Assembly: GCA_964442135.1 (NCBI GenBank)
Contig: CAYTYN010000006.1
Span: forward strand, 1-56,421
DNA from: Avanaerovorax sp964442135
Lineage (GTDB): Bacteria > Bacillota > Clostridia > Peptostreptococcales > Anaerovoracaceae
DNA length: 56,421 nucleotides
Direction: 5' to 3'
Part shown: piece by piece, positions 9,211 through 17,566 of the stretch
How the letters are laid out: every line of letters starts with the position of its first letter
Position numbering within the stretch: the first letter of the stretch is position 1
Notes under the pieces: generated by a model
Told to the model about the DNA's origin: nothing
Seen by the model: the letters and a program-made list of their open reading frames with translations, nothing else
Databases searched by the model: none
Program-made: the position numbers and the translations under genes

Positions 9211-9224
9211 CGCTTTTAAAAGCG
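9211..9224. promoter_or_regulatory. Perfect 14-bp palindrome at the predicted typA transcription start
   Basis: CGCTTTTAAAAGCG reads identically on both strands and lies 10 bases downstream of the TATAAT at 9235-9240, so it covers about +4 to +17. It may be an operator or a 5'-end stabilising hairpin. No regulator can be assigned. Confidence 0.35.
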
Positions 9225-9234
9225 CTTATATGTA

Positions 9235-9243
9235 ATTATACCA
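9235..9243 (-). promoter_or_regulatory. Extended -10 promoter for typA operon
   Basis: On the minus strand TGGTATAAT is a perfect TATAAT preceded by TGn. It lies just downstream of the ung stop codon. No good -35 was found 16-18 bases upstream, as is common for extended -10 promoters. Confidence 0.6.
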
Positions 9244-9257
9244 CAAAAGGGGTTTAT

Positions 9258-9938
9258 TTAAATGGTAGAATTTCCGAGATTCCAGTCCACCGGCCCCTGT
9301 CCGGTAGATATGAGAAATTCATTGGCTTTGGAAAAGTATCTGCCCCCGAAGAAGCCGTTGTATGCGGAAAGAGGACTTGGGTGCGCCCCCGTAAGGATCA
9401 AATGCTGCTTTCCGGTTATGAGCGGAGCCTTCGATTTAGCGTTGGCTCCCCAGAGTATGAAAGCTATAGGCTTTTCACGCCGGTTAAGTAGCTCTATTAT
9501 CCTGTCCGTGAGGATCTCCCAGCCTTTGTTCCGGTGGGAGTTCGCCTGATGTGCCCTTACGGTCAGGCACGTGTTCAAAAGGAGCACCCCTTCCTCGGCC
9601 CACTTCATCAGATATCCGTCTTCATGGGGTTCTATGCCCAGATCGTCACGCAGCTCCTTGTACATGTTCACAAGAGAAGGAGGAATCTTCACTCCCGGCT
9701 TCACGGAGAAACACATGCCGTGAGCCTGTCCCGGCTCGTGGTAGGGATCCTGTCCCAGTATTACCACCTTCACGTCCTCATAAGCCGTATTCACCAGGGC
9801 GTTGAATATGTCATGCATGTCCGGATATACAGTGCGGTTCCTGTATTCGTCTATGAGAAAGGCTCTCAGCTTAAGATAGTAGTCCTTCTTAAACTCCTCC
9901 TTAAGCAGATCGTCCCAGCTGTTCCCTATGTGAACCAT
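9258..9938 (-). CDS. ung: Uracil-DNA glycosylase, family 1
   Basis: Removes uracil from DNA to start base excision repair. 226 residues, the usual length. Seen: GQDPYHEPGQAHG with catalytic Asp64, FSV after it, PPSLVNMYKEL, and the C-terminal HPSPLSAYNGFFGGRYFSKAN loop with His186 that inserts into DNA. The ATG overlaps the marR stop codon by one base (TAATG) and has a strong GGAGGAG RBS inside marR, so it is translationally coupled to the regulator at the tail of the lipid operon. No link to fatty acid synthesis is known; the internal promoter before marR suggests marR-ung can also be expressed alone. Confidence 0.96.
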   Translation of the reverse strand: MVHIGNSWDDLLKEEFKKDYYLKLRAFLIDEYRNRTVYPDMHDIFNALVNTAYEDVKVVILGQDPYHEPGQAHGMCFSVKPGVKIPPSLVNMYKELRDDLGIEPHEDGYLMKWAEEGVLLLNTCLTVRAHQANSHRNKGWEILTDRIIELLNRREKPIAFILWGANAKSKAPLITGKQHLILTGAHPSPLSAYNGFFGGRYFSKANEFLISTGQGPVDWNLGNSTI

Positions 9939-10426
9939 TACTCTCCTCCCCCTCGGGAGGCTTCCGTTCCTAAAGCGTCAAAGCTTCGGTTCAGCTTCAC
10001 CTCAGGCATCAGCTCGGTGGATATGACGTCCAGAATCTTTTCCAGCTGCTCCACCTCATCCACGGAGAACCTTTCTCTGATTCTCTTCATGACCACGTTC
10101 ATGTAATCGTAGGTGATACCGTAGTCCGTCATGTACTTGTCCGTCACGTTTAAATGATATTCTCTCTTGTCCTCCGTGCTGCGGACACGGGAAATATATC
10201 CCTTCCTCACCAGATTGTTGATCTTGTATGCGGCGTTGGGAGCTGACAGCTTGCAGAAGCTGGCAAACTCGTTCACAGTAGGATTGCCGAGGGCGTATAT
10301 AACCTCCACGCAGAACACCTCTACGGCGGAAAGTCCCTCGTCCTTATCATCGAACTGTCTGAAAACCTTCGCGTACAGGCTGAGCTTAAACTTGGTATAT
10401 ATCTCTGCAAATCTCTGTTCCAGCAT
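9938..10426 (-). CDS. MarR-family transcriptional regulator, candidate FabT-like regulator of the fab operon
   Basis: 162 residues from ATG 10426. The upstream ATG at 10435 touches the GGAGG sequence, while 10426 has a 9-base spacing. A winged helix-turn-helix spans about residues 40-110 (FASFCKLSAPNAAYKINNLVRKGYISRVRSTEDKR broken into recognition helix and wing; the RSTEDKRE wing is typical of MarR). Terminal helices would form the dimer. In streptococci and lactococci a MarR protein, FabT, encoded with fab genes represses them using acyl-ACP as a co-repressor; this gene follows fabZ, so a similar job is a reasonable inference, with the 20547-20588 palindrome as its possible operator. It has its own promoter overlapping the fabZ stop. 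Confidence 0.8.
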   Translation of the reverse strand: MLEQRFAEIYTKFKLSLYAKVFRQFDDKDEGLSAVEVFCVEVIYALGNPTVNEFASFCKLSAPNAAYKINNLVRKGYISRVRSTEDKREYHLNVTDKYMTDYGITYDYMNVVMKRIRERFSVDEVEQLEKILDVISTELMPEVKLNRSFDALGTEASRGGGE

Positions 10427-10447
10427 TGATTCCATCCTCCGCGGATA

Positions 10448-10476
10448 ATTTTATCAGAAATCACTAAAAACTTCAA
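10448..10476 (-). promoter_or_regulatory. Internal promoter for marR-ung
   Basis: On the minus strand TTGAAG (10476-10471), a 17-base spacer, and TAAAAT (10453-10448). It overlaps the fabZ stop codon and ends about 20 bases before the marR start. This would uncouple the regulator from the main operon promoter. Confidence 0.55.
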
Positions 10477-10901
10477 TCAGTTAAGGCAAAGGTGATCTCT
10501 CCCACGGCCGCTATTTTGTCGTCCACCCTGGCTGTACACTTTCCGTATCCCAGAGGACCTCGAAACGCCGTCAGCTCGCAGTACAGCTCCAGAACGTCGC
10601 CCGGAACCACCTGCTGTTTAAACCGGCAGTTCTTTATGCCGCCGAACAGAGCCAGCTTGCCTTTGTTCTCCTCAGAGGAGAGAAGAGCCACCGCTCCTGT
10701 CTGCGCCAAGGCTTCCATTATGAGAACTCCGGGCATTACCTGCTTTTCCGGAAAATGTCCGGTAAAGCAGTGTTCTCCCGCAGATACGCACTTTATTCCC
10801 TTTGCCCATTTCCCCGGCTCCATGTCCACTATCTTATCCACCATGAGGAATGGGTACCTGTGGGGGATTATCTTCTTTATCTCATCCGAATTAAGCTTCA
10901 T
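10473..10901 (-). CDS. fabZ: 3-hydroxyacyl-ACP dehydratase FabZ
   Basis: Dehydrates 3-hydroxyacyl-ACP to trans-2-enoyl-ACP in the elongation cycle. 142 residues. Seen: IPHRYPFLMVD, GHFPEKQVMPGVLIMEALAQ with catalytic His49 and Glu63, and the hot-dog fold length. A TTG two codons upstream is too close to AGGAGG; ATG 10901 has an 8-base spacing and starts two bases after the fabF stop. No FabA or FabM is in the operon, so if unsaturated fatty acids are made, the isomerisation step must come from this FabZ or from elsewhere. Confidence 0.96.
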   Translation of the reverse strand: MKLNSDEIKKIIPHRYPFLMVDKIVDMEPGKWAKGIKCVSAGEHCFTGHFPEKQVMPGVLIMEALAQTGAVALLSSEENKGKLALFGGIKNCRFKQQVVPGDVLELYCELTAFRGPLGYGKCTARVDDKIAAVGEITFALTD

Positions 10902-10903
10902 GA

Positions 10904-12136
10904 TCAAAACCTCCTGAACACTATGGATCCGTTATGCCCGCCGAATCCCAGAGAATTGGACATGGCATACTCGATATCTGCCTTTCTGCCCTTTACCGGA
11001 ACGATGTCAAGGTCGCAGTCCGGATCCGGCTTTTCGTATCCGGCGGTAGGAGGCACGAATCCGTCCTTCAATGCCATTACGGTCAATATGGCTTCCACTC
11101 CCCCCGACGCTCCCAAGAGATGTCCGGTCATAGACTTTGTGGAGGATAGCATAAGCTCATAGGCGTGTTTTCCAAAGACCGCCTTCACAGCCTTTGTCTC
11201 GCAGCGGTCGTTCATAGGGGTGGACGTGCCGTGAGCGTTTATGTAGCCGATGTCACCGGCTTCGATTCCACCGTCGTCCATGGCGGACTTCATTGCCATG
11301 GCCGCTCCGCTGCCGTCCTCGAGGGGGGCTGTCATGTGATTGGCGTCGCAGCTGTCTCCGTAGCCCGCCACCTCTGCGATGATCTCAGCGCCTCTGGCTC
11401 TGGCATGCTCGTACTCCTCCAGAATGAGAACTCCTGCTCCCTCACCCATGACGAAGCCGCTTCGCTCGGCGTCGAAGGGAATGGACGCCCGCTTAGGATC
11501 GTCCGACTCTGTAAGGGCCTTCATTGAGGTGAATCCTCCAATTCCCAGAGGTGAGATACAGCTTTCACTTCCGCCTGTCATGGCAACGTCCAGATATCCG
11601 TCTCTTATCTTTCTGAATGCCTCCCCTATGGCGTTGGTCGCCGACGCGCATGCCGTCACTATGCACTGACAGCTTCCCTTGAATCCGTACTCTATGGCAG
11701 CCATGCCTGCCGCCATGTTGGTTATGGCCATAGGTACGAAGAGAGGGGACACTCGGTCGAATCCCCGCTTCATTCCCTTTTCGTGTTCAGCCTCGATGGT
11801 GGGAAGGCCTCCTATTCCGCTGGAAATGTTGACTCCGCACCGGTAAGGATCCTCCTCCTCCATATTAAGGCCGCTCTGGTCAAAGGCTTCTTTAGCCGCT
11901 GCCAAGGTGAACTGGGTAAATCTGGCCGTCCTTCTGGACTGCATTTTGTCCATAATGGAAAGGGGATCGAAGTCTCTCACCTCGGCGGCGATTCTGACTG
12001 TCATGCCCTCTGTGTCAAAGCCTTTGATATAGTCTATGCCGCAGACTCCTTCTTTGGCGCTGTTCCACATGTTTTCAACACCGCAGCCTATGGGAGATAT
12101 GGCACCCATGCCGGTGATCACTGCTCTTCTCTTCAT
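10904..12136 (-). CDS. fabF: 3-oxoacyl-ACP synthase II (KAS II)
   Basis: Condenses malonyl-ACP with acyl-ACP during chain elongation. 410 residues from ATG 12136 (MKRRAVITGMGAISPIG), which has AGGAGAG upstream; the frame extends 12 codons further but those overlap fabG. Seen: active-site Cys163 in TACASATN, the histidines in NAHGTSTPMND and STKSMTGHLLGASG, and GFGGHNG at the C-terminus. Five bases separate it from fabG. Confidence 0.97.
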   Translation of the reverse strand: MKRRAVITGMGAISPIGCGVENMWNSAKEGVCGIDYIKGFDTEGMTVRIAAEVRDFDPLSIMDKMQSRRTARFTQFTLAAAKEAFDQSGLNMEEEDPYRCGVNISSGIGGLPTIEAEHEKGMKRGFDRVSPLFVPMAITNMAAGMAAIEYGFKGSCQCIVTACASATNAIGEAFRKIRDGYLDVAMTGGSESCISPLGIGGFTSMKALTESDDPKRASIPFDAERSGFVMGEGAGVLILEEYEHARARGAEIIAEVAGYGDSCDANHMTAPLEDGSGAAMAMKSAMDDGGIEAGDIGYINAHGTSTPMNDRCETKAVKAVFGKHAYELMLSSTKSMTGHLLGASGGVEAILTVMALKDGFVPPTAGYEKPDPDCDLDIVPVKGRKADIEYAMSNSLGFGGHNGSIVFRRF

Positions 12137-12141
12137 CTCTC

Positions 12142-12876
12142 CTACCTCATGCACATTCCGCCGTCCACGCATATGGTCTGTCCCGTTATATATCCGGCTC
12201 CGTCTCCGGCCAGAAATCCTATGAGCTCCGCGACGTCTTCCGGCTCACCGGGCCGTCCCATCGGTATGGTTTTTCCGGCTTCCCCGGCGGCAGCCTCTGT
12301 CATGGCCTGAGTCATGGCGGTGTTGATAAATCCGGGAGCTACAGCGTTGACCGTTATCCCCTTCTTGGCTATCTCCCGGGCAAATGAGCGGGTGAGCGCC
12401 GAAATGCCCGCCTTGCTGGCGGAGTAGTTGGCCTGCCCCGAGTTTCCCGTCAAGCCTACTACGCTGGAAAGGTTTACTATCCTTCCGTACCTCTGCTTCA
12501 GCATGCATCCGCTGACAGCCTTCATCATGAGGAAGGTTCCCTTTAAATTGGCTTCTATCACGTCGTCGAAATCCTTCTCGCTCATCCTCATGAGAAGACC
12601 GTCCCGGGTTATGCCTGCGTTGTTCACTAAAACGTCTACTCGTCCTGTCCTGTCGAGAGCCTCCTTTACCAGCCTCTCGCAGTCCTCAGCCTTTGATACA
12701 TCAGCTTTTACCATCACCACTTCGGCGCCTTTTTCTCTGCACCTCCGGGCGGTTTCCTCCGCTCCCTCGGCGCTGGTGTTGTAGTTTATGACCATGGTCA
12801 CCGACGGCTCCGAAAGCCTTACGGCAGTCGCCCGTCCTATTCCCCGGCCTGCACCGGTTACGATCACTGTTCTCAT
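12142..12876 (-). CDS. fabG: 3-oxoacyl-ACP reductase FabG
   Basis: NADPH-dependent short-chain dehydrogenase that reduces 3-oxoacyl-ACP. 244 residues. Seen: cofactor loop TGAGRGIGRA, NNAGITRD, catalytic Ser138, Tyr151 and Lys155 (YSASK), and the C-terminal FLAGDGAGYITGQTICVDGG signature of FabG. The start overlaps the fabD stop (ATGA), implying translational coupling. Confidence 0.96.
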   Translation of the reverse strand: MRTVIVTGAGRGIGRATAVRLSEPSVTMVINYNTSAEGAEETARRCREKGAEVVMVKADVSKAEDCERLVKEALDRTGRVDVLVNNAGITRDGLLMRMSEKDFDDVIEANLKGTFLMMKAVSGCMLKQRYGRIVNLSSVVGLTGNSGQANYSASKAGISALTRSFAREIAKKGITVNAVAPGFINTAMTQAMTEAAAGEAGKTIPMGRPGEPEDVAELIGFLAGDGAGYITGQTICVDGGMCMR

Positions 12877-13808
12877 CTTATCTCCTTAAGCTTTTCGGCG
12901 AGTATCTCTATGTCCTCTGCCGTCTCCACGTTGAAAATCTTCCTGTCCCTGCCGCAGGTCTTTCCGGCAAAGCCTGAGAGGGCTTTGCCCGGGCCTATCT
13001 CTACAAAAACGTCTGTCCCCTCTCCTTCCATGTACTCGAGAGAGGCCTGAAACAGAACGGGAGCCTTGACCTGCTTCACTAAAATTTCCGAGACGCTTTC
13101 GTCCTCTCTTATGGCCCTGCCTGTTACGTTAGACACCACGGGAATCCCCATTTTTCCCATCTCGATTTCCGAAAGAGCTCCTGCCAGCACTTTCGATGCC
13201 GGCTCCATGAACCCGGTGTGAAACGGTCCGCTTACAGGCAGAGGGATAACTCGCTTTGCCCCTCTTTCCAGAGCCAGCTGAGAGGCCTTTTCTACGGCCT
13301 CCTTCTCTCCGGATATGACTGTCTGGCCGGGACAGTTGAAGTTAACCGCTTCCGCTCTTCTTCCCGTAAGGCGGCTTCCGTCGGCGCAGCACTCCTTCAC
13401 CTTTTCAGGCTCCGGTCCTAAGACTGCCGCCATGGCGCAGTGGATCCCTTCCGAAGCCTGAGCCATGGCTCGTCCTCTTATCCTCACCAGTTCCACAGCC
13501 TCCTTCGGCTTGAATACGCCGGAGTAGGCAAGAGCGCTGTATTCTCCCAAGCTCAGTCCGGCCGTTATATCGGCTTTGATTCCCATGGAAGAGAGAACCT
13601 CTCCGATACCCAGCTCCATGGCAACCATAACCGGCTGGGTTATCCTGGTATCGGACAAGGCTTCCCGGCTTCCGGAAAAGGCTGTCTCCTTCTCTTCCTC
13701 TGTGAGAAGGTCGAATACGTCTCTGAACCGGCTGTACTTCTCATACAGGTCAGCCCCCATTCCCGGATGCTGGCTTCCCTGGCCCGCGAACAAAAATCCT
13801 GTTTTCAT
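12873..13808 (-). CDS. fabD: Malonyl-CoA:ACP transacylase
   Basis: Loads malonate from CoA onto ACP. 311 residues. Seen: FAGQGSQ near the N-terminus, nucleophile Ser86 in GLSLGEYSAL, Arg in the VRIRGRAM helix, His197 in PVSGPFHTGFM, and the C-terminal EIGPGKALSGF. Starts within the stop of the preceding oxidoreductase gene (4-base overlap). Confidence 0.96.
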   Translation of the reverse strand: MKTGFLFAGQGSQHPGMGADLYEKYSRFRDVFDLLTEEEKETAFSGSREALSDTRITQPVMVAMELGIGEVLSSMGIKADITAGLSLGEYSALAYSGVFKPKEAVELVRIRGRAMAQASEGIHCAMAAVLGPEPEKVKECCADGSRLTGRRAEAVNFNCPGQTVISGEKEAVEKASQLALERGAKRVIPLPVSGPFHTGFMEPASKVLAGALSEIEMGKMGIPVVSNVTGRAIREDESVSEILVKQVKAPVLFQASLEYMEGEGTDVFVEIGPGKALSGFAGKTCGRDRKIFNVETAEDIEILAEKLKEIR

Positions 13809-14842
13809 CTTCTATCCTTTCCGAACAGATCGTCTATAACCTGTTTCACGGTTCTTATCCGATTTACCATTGCTCCCTTCTCGGCGGAAAAGAAGAGTCC
13901 ATGCTCCCAGTCGCCCAGACAGGCGGCCTTCAGAGCCTCTGTGATACAGTAGTCTGTTTCAGCCGGATTGCACGTCTTTATACACCTGACGCACTTTGAC
14001 GGAGGAAATCTCCTTCCGGCCTCTACGGCTTCTGTCAAAGGGGAGCTCAGTCCCCTCCCCGGCATTCCCACCGGACTTTTCAATATGCGGATGTCTTCCG
14101 GCTTGGCTGAGGCTATGATTTCCTTAAAGGCTTCGGAGGCGTCGCATTCCCGGGTCAATATAAAGGGGGTGGCCACTTGGACGCCGAAGGCTCCGGCTCT
14201 TAAGACCTTTTCTACATCTTCCCTTGATCTTACGCATCCTGCGCCGAATATGGGAATCTCCGGAAATAGGTCTTTAACCTGAGAGACGATCTCCGTAAGC
14301 TCCATGCAGTTTTTCCCTTCCAGCTCTTCCCTGTCAAAGCCCAGATGCCCTCCGGCCTTAGGCCCTTCCACCACTATGGCGTCAGGGGTCATATCGTGGT
14401 GCCTCTTCCAAAGTCCGGTTATGACCTTTGCCGCCTTAGGACTGGAGACGATGGGAATGGCCAGAGCGTCGCTTCCTTTGACCAGCTTCGGAAGGTCTGT
14501 GGGAAGTCCCGCTCCTGATATGACAGCGTCCACACCTTCCTCTACAGCCGCCTTGACCAAAACGGAAAAGTCACAGGTCACCGCCATGGCGTTAACAGCG
14601 ATCATGCCTCTTCCTTCCGATATCTCCCTTGCCTTTCCGATCTCTCGCTTCAAGGCACGGACGGAAGCCTTCTGAGGGTTTTCGCAGAAATCCTCCTCCA
14701 TGAACCCGACAGAGGCTGTGGAGATGACCCCCATGGCTCCTTCCCGAGCCACGGCGCCGGCAAGACCGCCCAGAGAAATTCCTACTCCCATTCCGCCCTG
14801 AATCAGAGGTACTTCCAGACGAGAAAGCTTATATTCTGACAT
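13805..14842 (-). CDS. FabK-related FMN oxidoreductase (nitronate monooxygenase / YrpB-like) with C-terminal cysteine cluster
   Basis: 345 residues, a TIM-barrel flavoprotein related to FabK but of the nitronate monooxygenase type: IQGGMGVGISLGGLAGAVA, VEGPKAGGHLGF, IFGAGCVRSREDVEKVLRAGAFGVQVATPF. It lacks the FabK-type AEG-GGHIGELTT stretch. A C-terminal extension carries Cys284, Cys287, Cys291 and Cys299 (CVRCIKTC then C), which could hold an iron-sulfur cluster or zinc. It sits between fabK and fabD, overlapping both, so it is made with the lipid enzymes. Its substrate is unknown; an accessory enoyl or fatty-acid redox step is possible but unproven. Confidence 0.75.
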   Translation of the reverse strand: MSEYKLSRLEVPLIQGGMGVGISLGGLAGAVAREGAMGVISTASVGFMEEDFCENPQKASVRALKREIGKAREISEGRGMIAVNAMAVTCDFSVLVKAAVEEGVDAVISGAGLPTDLPKLVKGSDALAIPIVSSPKAAKVITGLWKRHHDMTPDAIVVEGPKAGGHLGFDREELEGKNCMELTEIVSQVKDLFPEIPIFGAGCVRSREDVEKVLRAGAFGVQVATPFILTRECDASEAFKEIIASAKPEDIRILKSPVGMPGRGLSSPLTEAVEAGRRFPPSKCVRCIKTCNPAETDYCITEALKAACLGDWEHGLFFSAEKGAMVNRIRTVKQVIDDLFGKDRR

Positions 14843-15743
14843 CTCTGTATTCCTTCATCAGGTCTTCCAGAATTTGAGCTACAGGTCGGATCTCTTTGAC
14901 CATGCCGGCCACCTGACCTGCCATCACTGAACCGGTCTTAGTGTCTCCGTCCTTTACCGCCCGGCGGAGCGAACCTAATGTAAACCTCTCCAGCTCCATG
15001 AGATCCGCTCCCTCCTTTTCCCTCTTCAGATACTCTCTCGCCATAGCGTTCTTTATGACCCTCACCGGCGCCCCGGCGTTTCGTCCCGTCACAGTGGTGC
15101 TGCTGTCTCTGGCCTTGACCACCGCTTCCTTATAGTTGTCGTGTATCGGACATTCACAGCTGGCTAAGAATACGGTTCCCGCCTGAACTCCTACAGCGCC
15201 CAGAGCAAAGGCCGCCGCCAGCTGTCTTCCGGAGGCTATTCCTCCTGCCGCTATCACCGGTATGTCTACCGCGTCCACCACCTGCGGCACCAATGCCATA
15301 GTGGTCAACTCTCCGATATGTCCTCCGCTTTCACAGCCTTCCGCTATTACTCCGTAGGCTCCTTCATCGGCAAGCCTTTTGGCAAGGGCTGCTCCGGATA
15401 CTACAGGAAACACCTTTATTCCGGCTTCGTTCCACATCTTCATGTACTTACCCGGATTACCGGCTCCGGTGGTGAGAACCGCCACCTTTTCCTTTGCGAC
15501 CAGCTCAGCCATCTTATCCGCCTCCGGATTCATCAGCATTATGTTCACTCCGAAAGGCTTTTGGGTTCTTTCCCGACATATCCTTATCTGCTCCGCCAGA
15601 TCGTCTGCGCTCATGCCTCCCGCCCCGATTATGCCCAAGGCTCCGGCCTCAGATACGGCGGCTGCGAAGGCTCCGTTGGCAATGTTTGCCATTCCTCCCT
15701 GAAACACAGGGTGTTTAATTCCTAATAATTCGTTAATTCTCAT
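14829..15743 (-). CDS. fabK: Enoyl-ACP reductase II (FMN dependent)
   Basis: Last reductive step of elongation, NAD(P)H- and FMN-dependent, and insensitive to triclosan in characterised homologues. 304 residues from ATG 15743 (MRINELLGIKHPVFQGGMANIA); six further in-frame codons upstream overlap the fabH end. Seen: PFGVNIMLMNPE, TTGAGNPGKYM, AEGCESGGHIGELTTM with the catalytic His, IPVIAAGGIASG, GVQAGTVFLAS and SVMAGQVAGMV, close to S. pneumoniae FabK throughout. No FabI is present in the operon, so this is probably the main enoyl reductase. Confidence 0.95.
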   Translation of the reverse strand: MRINELLGIKHPVFQGGMANIANGAFAAAVSEAGALGIIGAGGMSADDLAEQIRICRERTQKPFGVNIMLMNPEADKMAELVAKEKVAVLTTGAGNPGKYMKMWNEAGIKVFPVVSGAALAKRLADEGAYGVIAEGCESGGHIGELTTMALVPQVVDAVDIPVIAAGGIASGRQLAAAFALGAVGVQAGTVFLASCECPIHDNYKEAVVKARDSSTTVTGRNAGAPVRVIKNAMAREYLKREKEGADLMELERFTLGSLRRAVKDGDTKTGSVMAGQVAGMVKEIRPVAQILEDLMKEYRDVRI

Positions 15744-15750
15744 ATTCCGA

Positions 15751-16698
15751 TCATTTCCCATACTGTATATACATGCTTCCGTAGGTCAGTCCTGCACCGA
15801 AGCCGGCACAGATAAGGCTTTGACCTTCCTTTAATATGGATTTCTCCCTCATCTCAGCCAGAGCTAAAGGCACGCTGGCCGCTGAAGTGTTTCCGTACTC
15901 GTAAACGTTGACGAAGAACTTCTCCCGAGGAAGTCCCAGCCGTGCTATGCTGCCGGATATTATCCTCTCGTTGGCTTGGTGAAATACGTAGTGATCCACC
16001 TGAGAATCGGTTATTCCGTTTTCATCCATCAGCTTCCTTGTAGCTTCACTGCTCTTATTCACCGCGAACCTGTATACCTCCTGACCGGACATATGTATGG
16101 TGCAGTCCCCTTGGCCGCATCCCAGCACGTCTCTGTCAGGCACACATCCGTAGACGGAAGAGAACTGCGCCTCTTCGCCGTATTCCACTACGCATGCTCC
16201 CGCCCCGTCGCCGAACAGGACGCAGGTCGCCCTGTCATCCATGTCCAAAAGAGGGGATATCCTCTCGCTTCCTATTACCAGCCCCTTTCTTCTTCCTCCG
16301 GAGGCTTTTCCGGCACGAAGGAGGCCGTCAGCCAGAACGCACCCGTAGATGAATCCTGAACACGCTCCGTTCACGTCCAGACAGAGGGCGTCCTCAGACA
16401 GACCCAGCATGCCGGAAACCCGGCAGGCTACTCCCGGCGTTCTGTCGTCCGGAGTGAAGGTGCACACTATGATAAATCCTATATCACCGGGATCGGCTCC
16501 GGCGTCTGCCACGGCCTTTAAGGCGGCTTCATAGGCCATGTCGGCGTTGGACCTTTCCACCGCAAAGTGCCTGGACACTATTCCGGTCTTAGATCTTATC
16601 CACTCATCGGAAGTGTCCACCGTCTCCGACAAGTCGAAATTGGTGACGCGCTTCTCTCCCGCTGAGCCTCCGATACCTGTTATCTTTATTCCTGCCAA
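15751..16698 (-). CDS. fabH: 3-oxoacyl-ACP synthase III (KAS III)
   Basis: Starts fatty acid synthesis by condensing an acyl-CoA primer with malonyl-ACP. 315 residues. Catalytic triad Cys113 (NGACSGF), His240 (FHQAN) and Asn270 (EYGNTSAAS); C-terminal CAGFGAGLTYGS. The start codon is TTG at 16698 with GGAGG seven bases away; no ATG lies in a sensible place. A 34-base gap separates it from accA, the widest gap in the core of the operon. Confidence 0.96.
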   Translation of the reverse strand: MAGIKITGIGGSAGEKRVTNFDLSETVDTSDEWIRSKTGIVSRHFAVERSNADMAYEAALKAVADAGADPGDIGFIIVCTFTPDDRTPGVACRVSGMLGLSEDALCLDVNGACSGFIYGCVLADGLLRAGKASGGRRKGLVIGSERISPLLDMDDRATCVLFGDGAGACVVEYGEEAQFSSVYGCVPDRDVLGCGQGDCTIHMSGQEVYRFAVNKSSEATRKLMDENGITDSQVDHYVFHQANERIISGSIARLGLPREKFFVNVYEYGNTSAASVPLALAEMREKSILKEGQSLICAGFGAGLTYGSMYIQYGK

Positions 16699-16732
16699 AT
16701 CACTACCTCCGATTTAAATCGGTTCCTTTCCG

Positions 16733-17566
16733 TCATCGCTGACTTTCTTTTCCGTCATCGCTGACTGTCTTTTTTGCCGCGCTGTCTATCCTTCTCAGCC
16801 GCCTGTACCTTCTCTCAGGCAATTTGTCACAGGATATCTGGCTCAGCTCCTCCACAGATCTGATCAGCTCCTCCTTGACCCGGGAGAAAACCTTAGGCGT
16901 ATTTAAGGTCACACCCCCTTCAGGCTCCGGTATGATGCAGTCGCATACTCCCAAGCTCTTCAGATCGTGGGCCGTCAGCTTCATAGCATCTGCGGCTTCC
17001 TCCCATCTGGAGGAATCCTTCCAGAGTATGGACGCAAAGCCCTCCGGAGACAGTATGGAAAAAATGCTGTTCTCCAGCATTATTATCCTGTCGCTTACGG
17101 CCAGAGCCAGCGCTCCGCCGCTTCCCCCCTCTCCTATGAACACGGAGACGCACGGGGTCTTCAGCCGAGCCATGACGCCCAAAGTCCTCGCGATGGCTTC
17201 TCCCTGCCCTTCGGCTTCCGCTTCTATGCCCGGATAGGCTCCCGGCGTATCCACAAAGGTTATGACCGGCCTGCGGAATTTTTCCGCCTGAGCCATGAGC
17301 CTCTGAGCCTTTCTGTATCCTTCAGGATTGGGCATGCCGAAACGCCTTTGGACGTTTTCCTCTATGGTACGCCCCTTTAGCTGGGCTATTACTGTGACCG
17401 GCGTTCTGTCCAGCCTTCCTATGCCGCCCAAAATGCTCCTGTCTTCTCCGTGGAGCCTGTCTCCTGCCAGAGGAATGAAATCGTCGAAGATGTTGTCTAT
17501 ATAGTCCCACGCTATGGGCCTTTCCGGCCCTCTTGCCAGCCGGACTCTTTCAGAGGCAGTCATCAT
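16733..17566 (-). CDS. accA: Acetyl-CoA carboxylase carboxyltransferase subunit alpha
   Basis: With AccD forms the carboxyltransferase that makes malonyl-CoA. 277 residues, shorter at the N-terminus than the roughly 315-residue E. coli protein. Seen: GDRLHGEDRSILGGIGRL, FGMPNPEGYRKAQRLM, FVDTPGAYPGIEAEAEGQGEAIA, FIGEGGSGGALALAVSDRIIMLENSIFSILSPEG. It opens with ATGATG; the first ATG overlaps the accD stop and has AGGAGG eight bases upstream. The C-terminus repeats DDGK/R charged residues. Confidence 0.96.
   Translation of the reverse strand: MMTASERVRLARGPERPIAWDYIDNIFDDFIPLAGDRLHGEDRSILGGIGRLDRTPVTVIAQLKGRTIEENVQRRFGMPNPEGYRKAQRLMAQAEKFRRPVITFVDTPGAYPGIEAEAEGQGEAIARTLGVMARLKTPCVSVFIGEGGSGGALALAVSDRIIMLENSIFSILSPEGFASILWKDSSRWEEAADAMKLTAHDLKSLGVCDCIIPEPEGGVTLNTPKVFSRVKEELIRSVEELSQISCDKLPERRYRRLRRIDSAAKKTVSDDGKESQR

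Noticed and set aside
10902..10907. TTG start for fabZ two codons before the ATG
   Set aside because: Only two bases from AGGAGG; ATG 10901 has a normal 8-base spacing.
16733..16770. Repeated phrase (TTTCCGTCATCGCTGAC) at the end of accA
   Set aside because: A short near-duplication around the accA stop codon, 16733-16766; it only changes the C-terminal tail and has no further structure.
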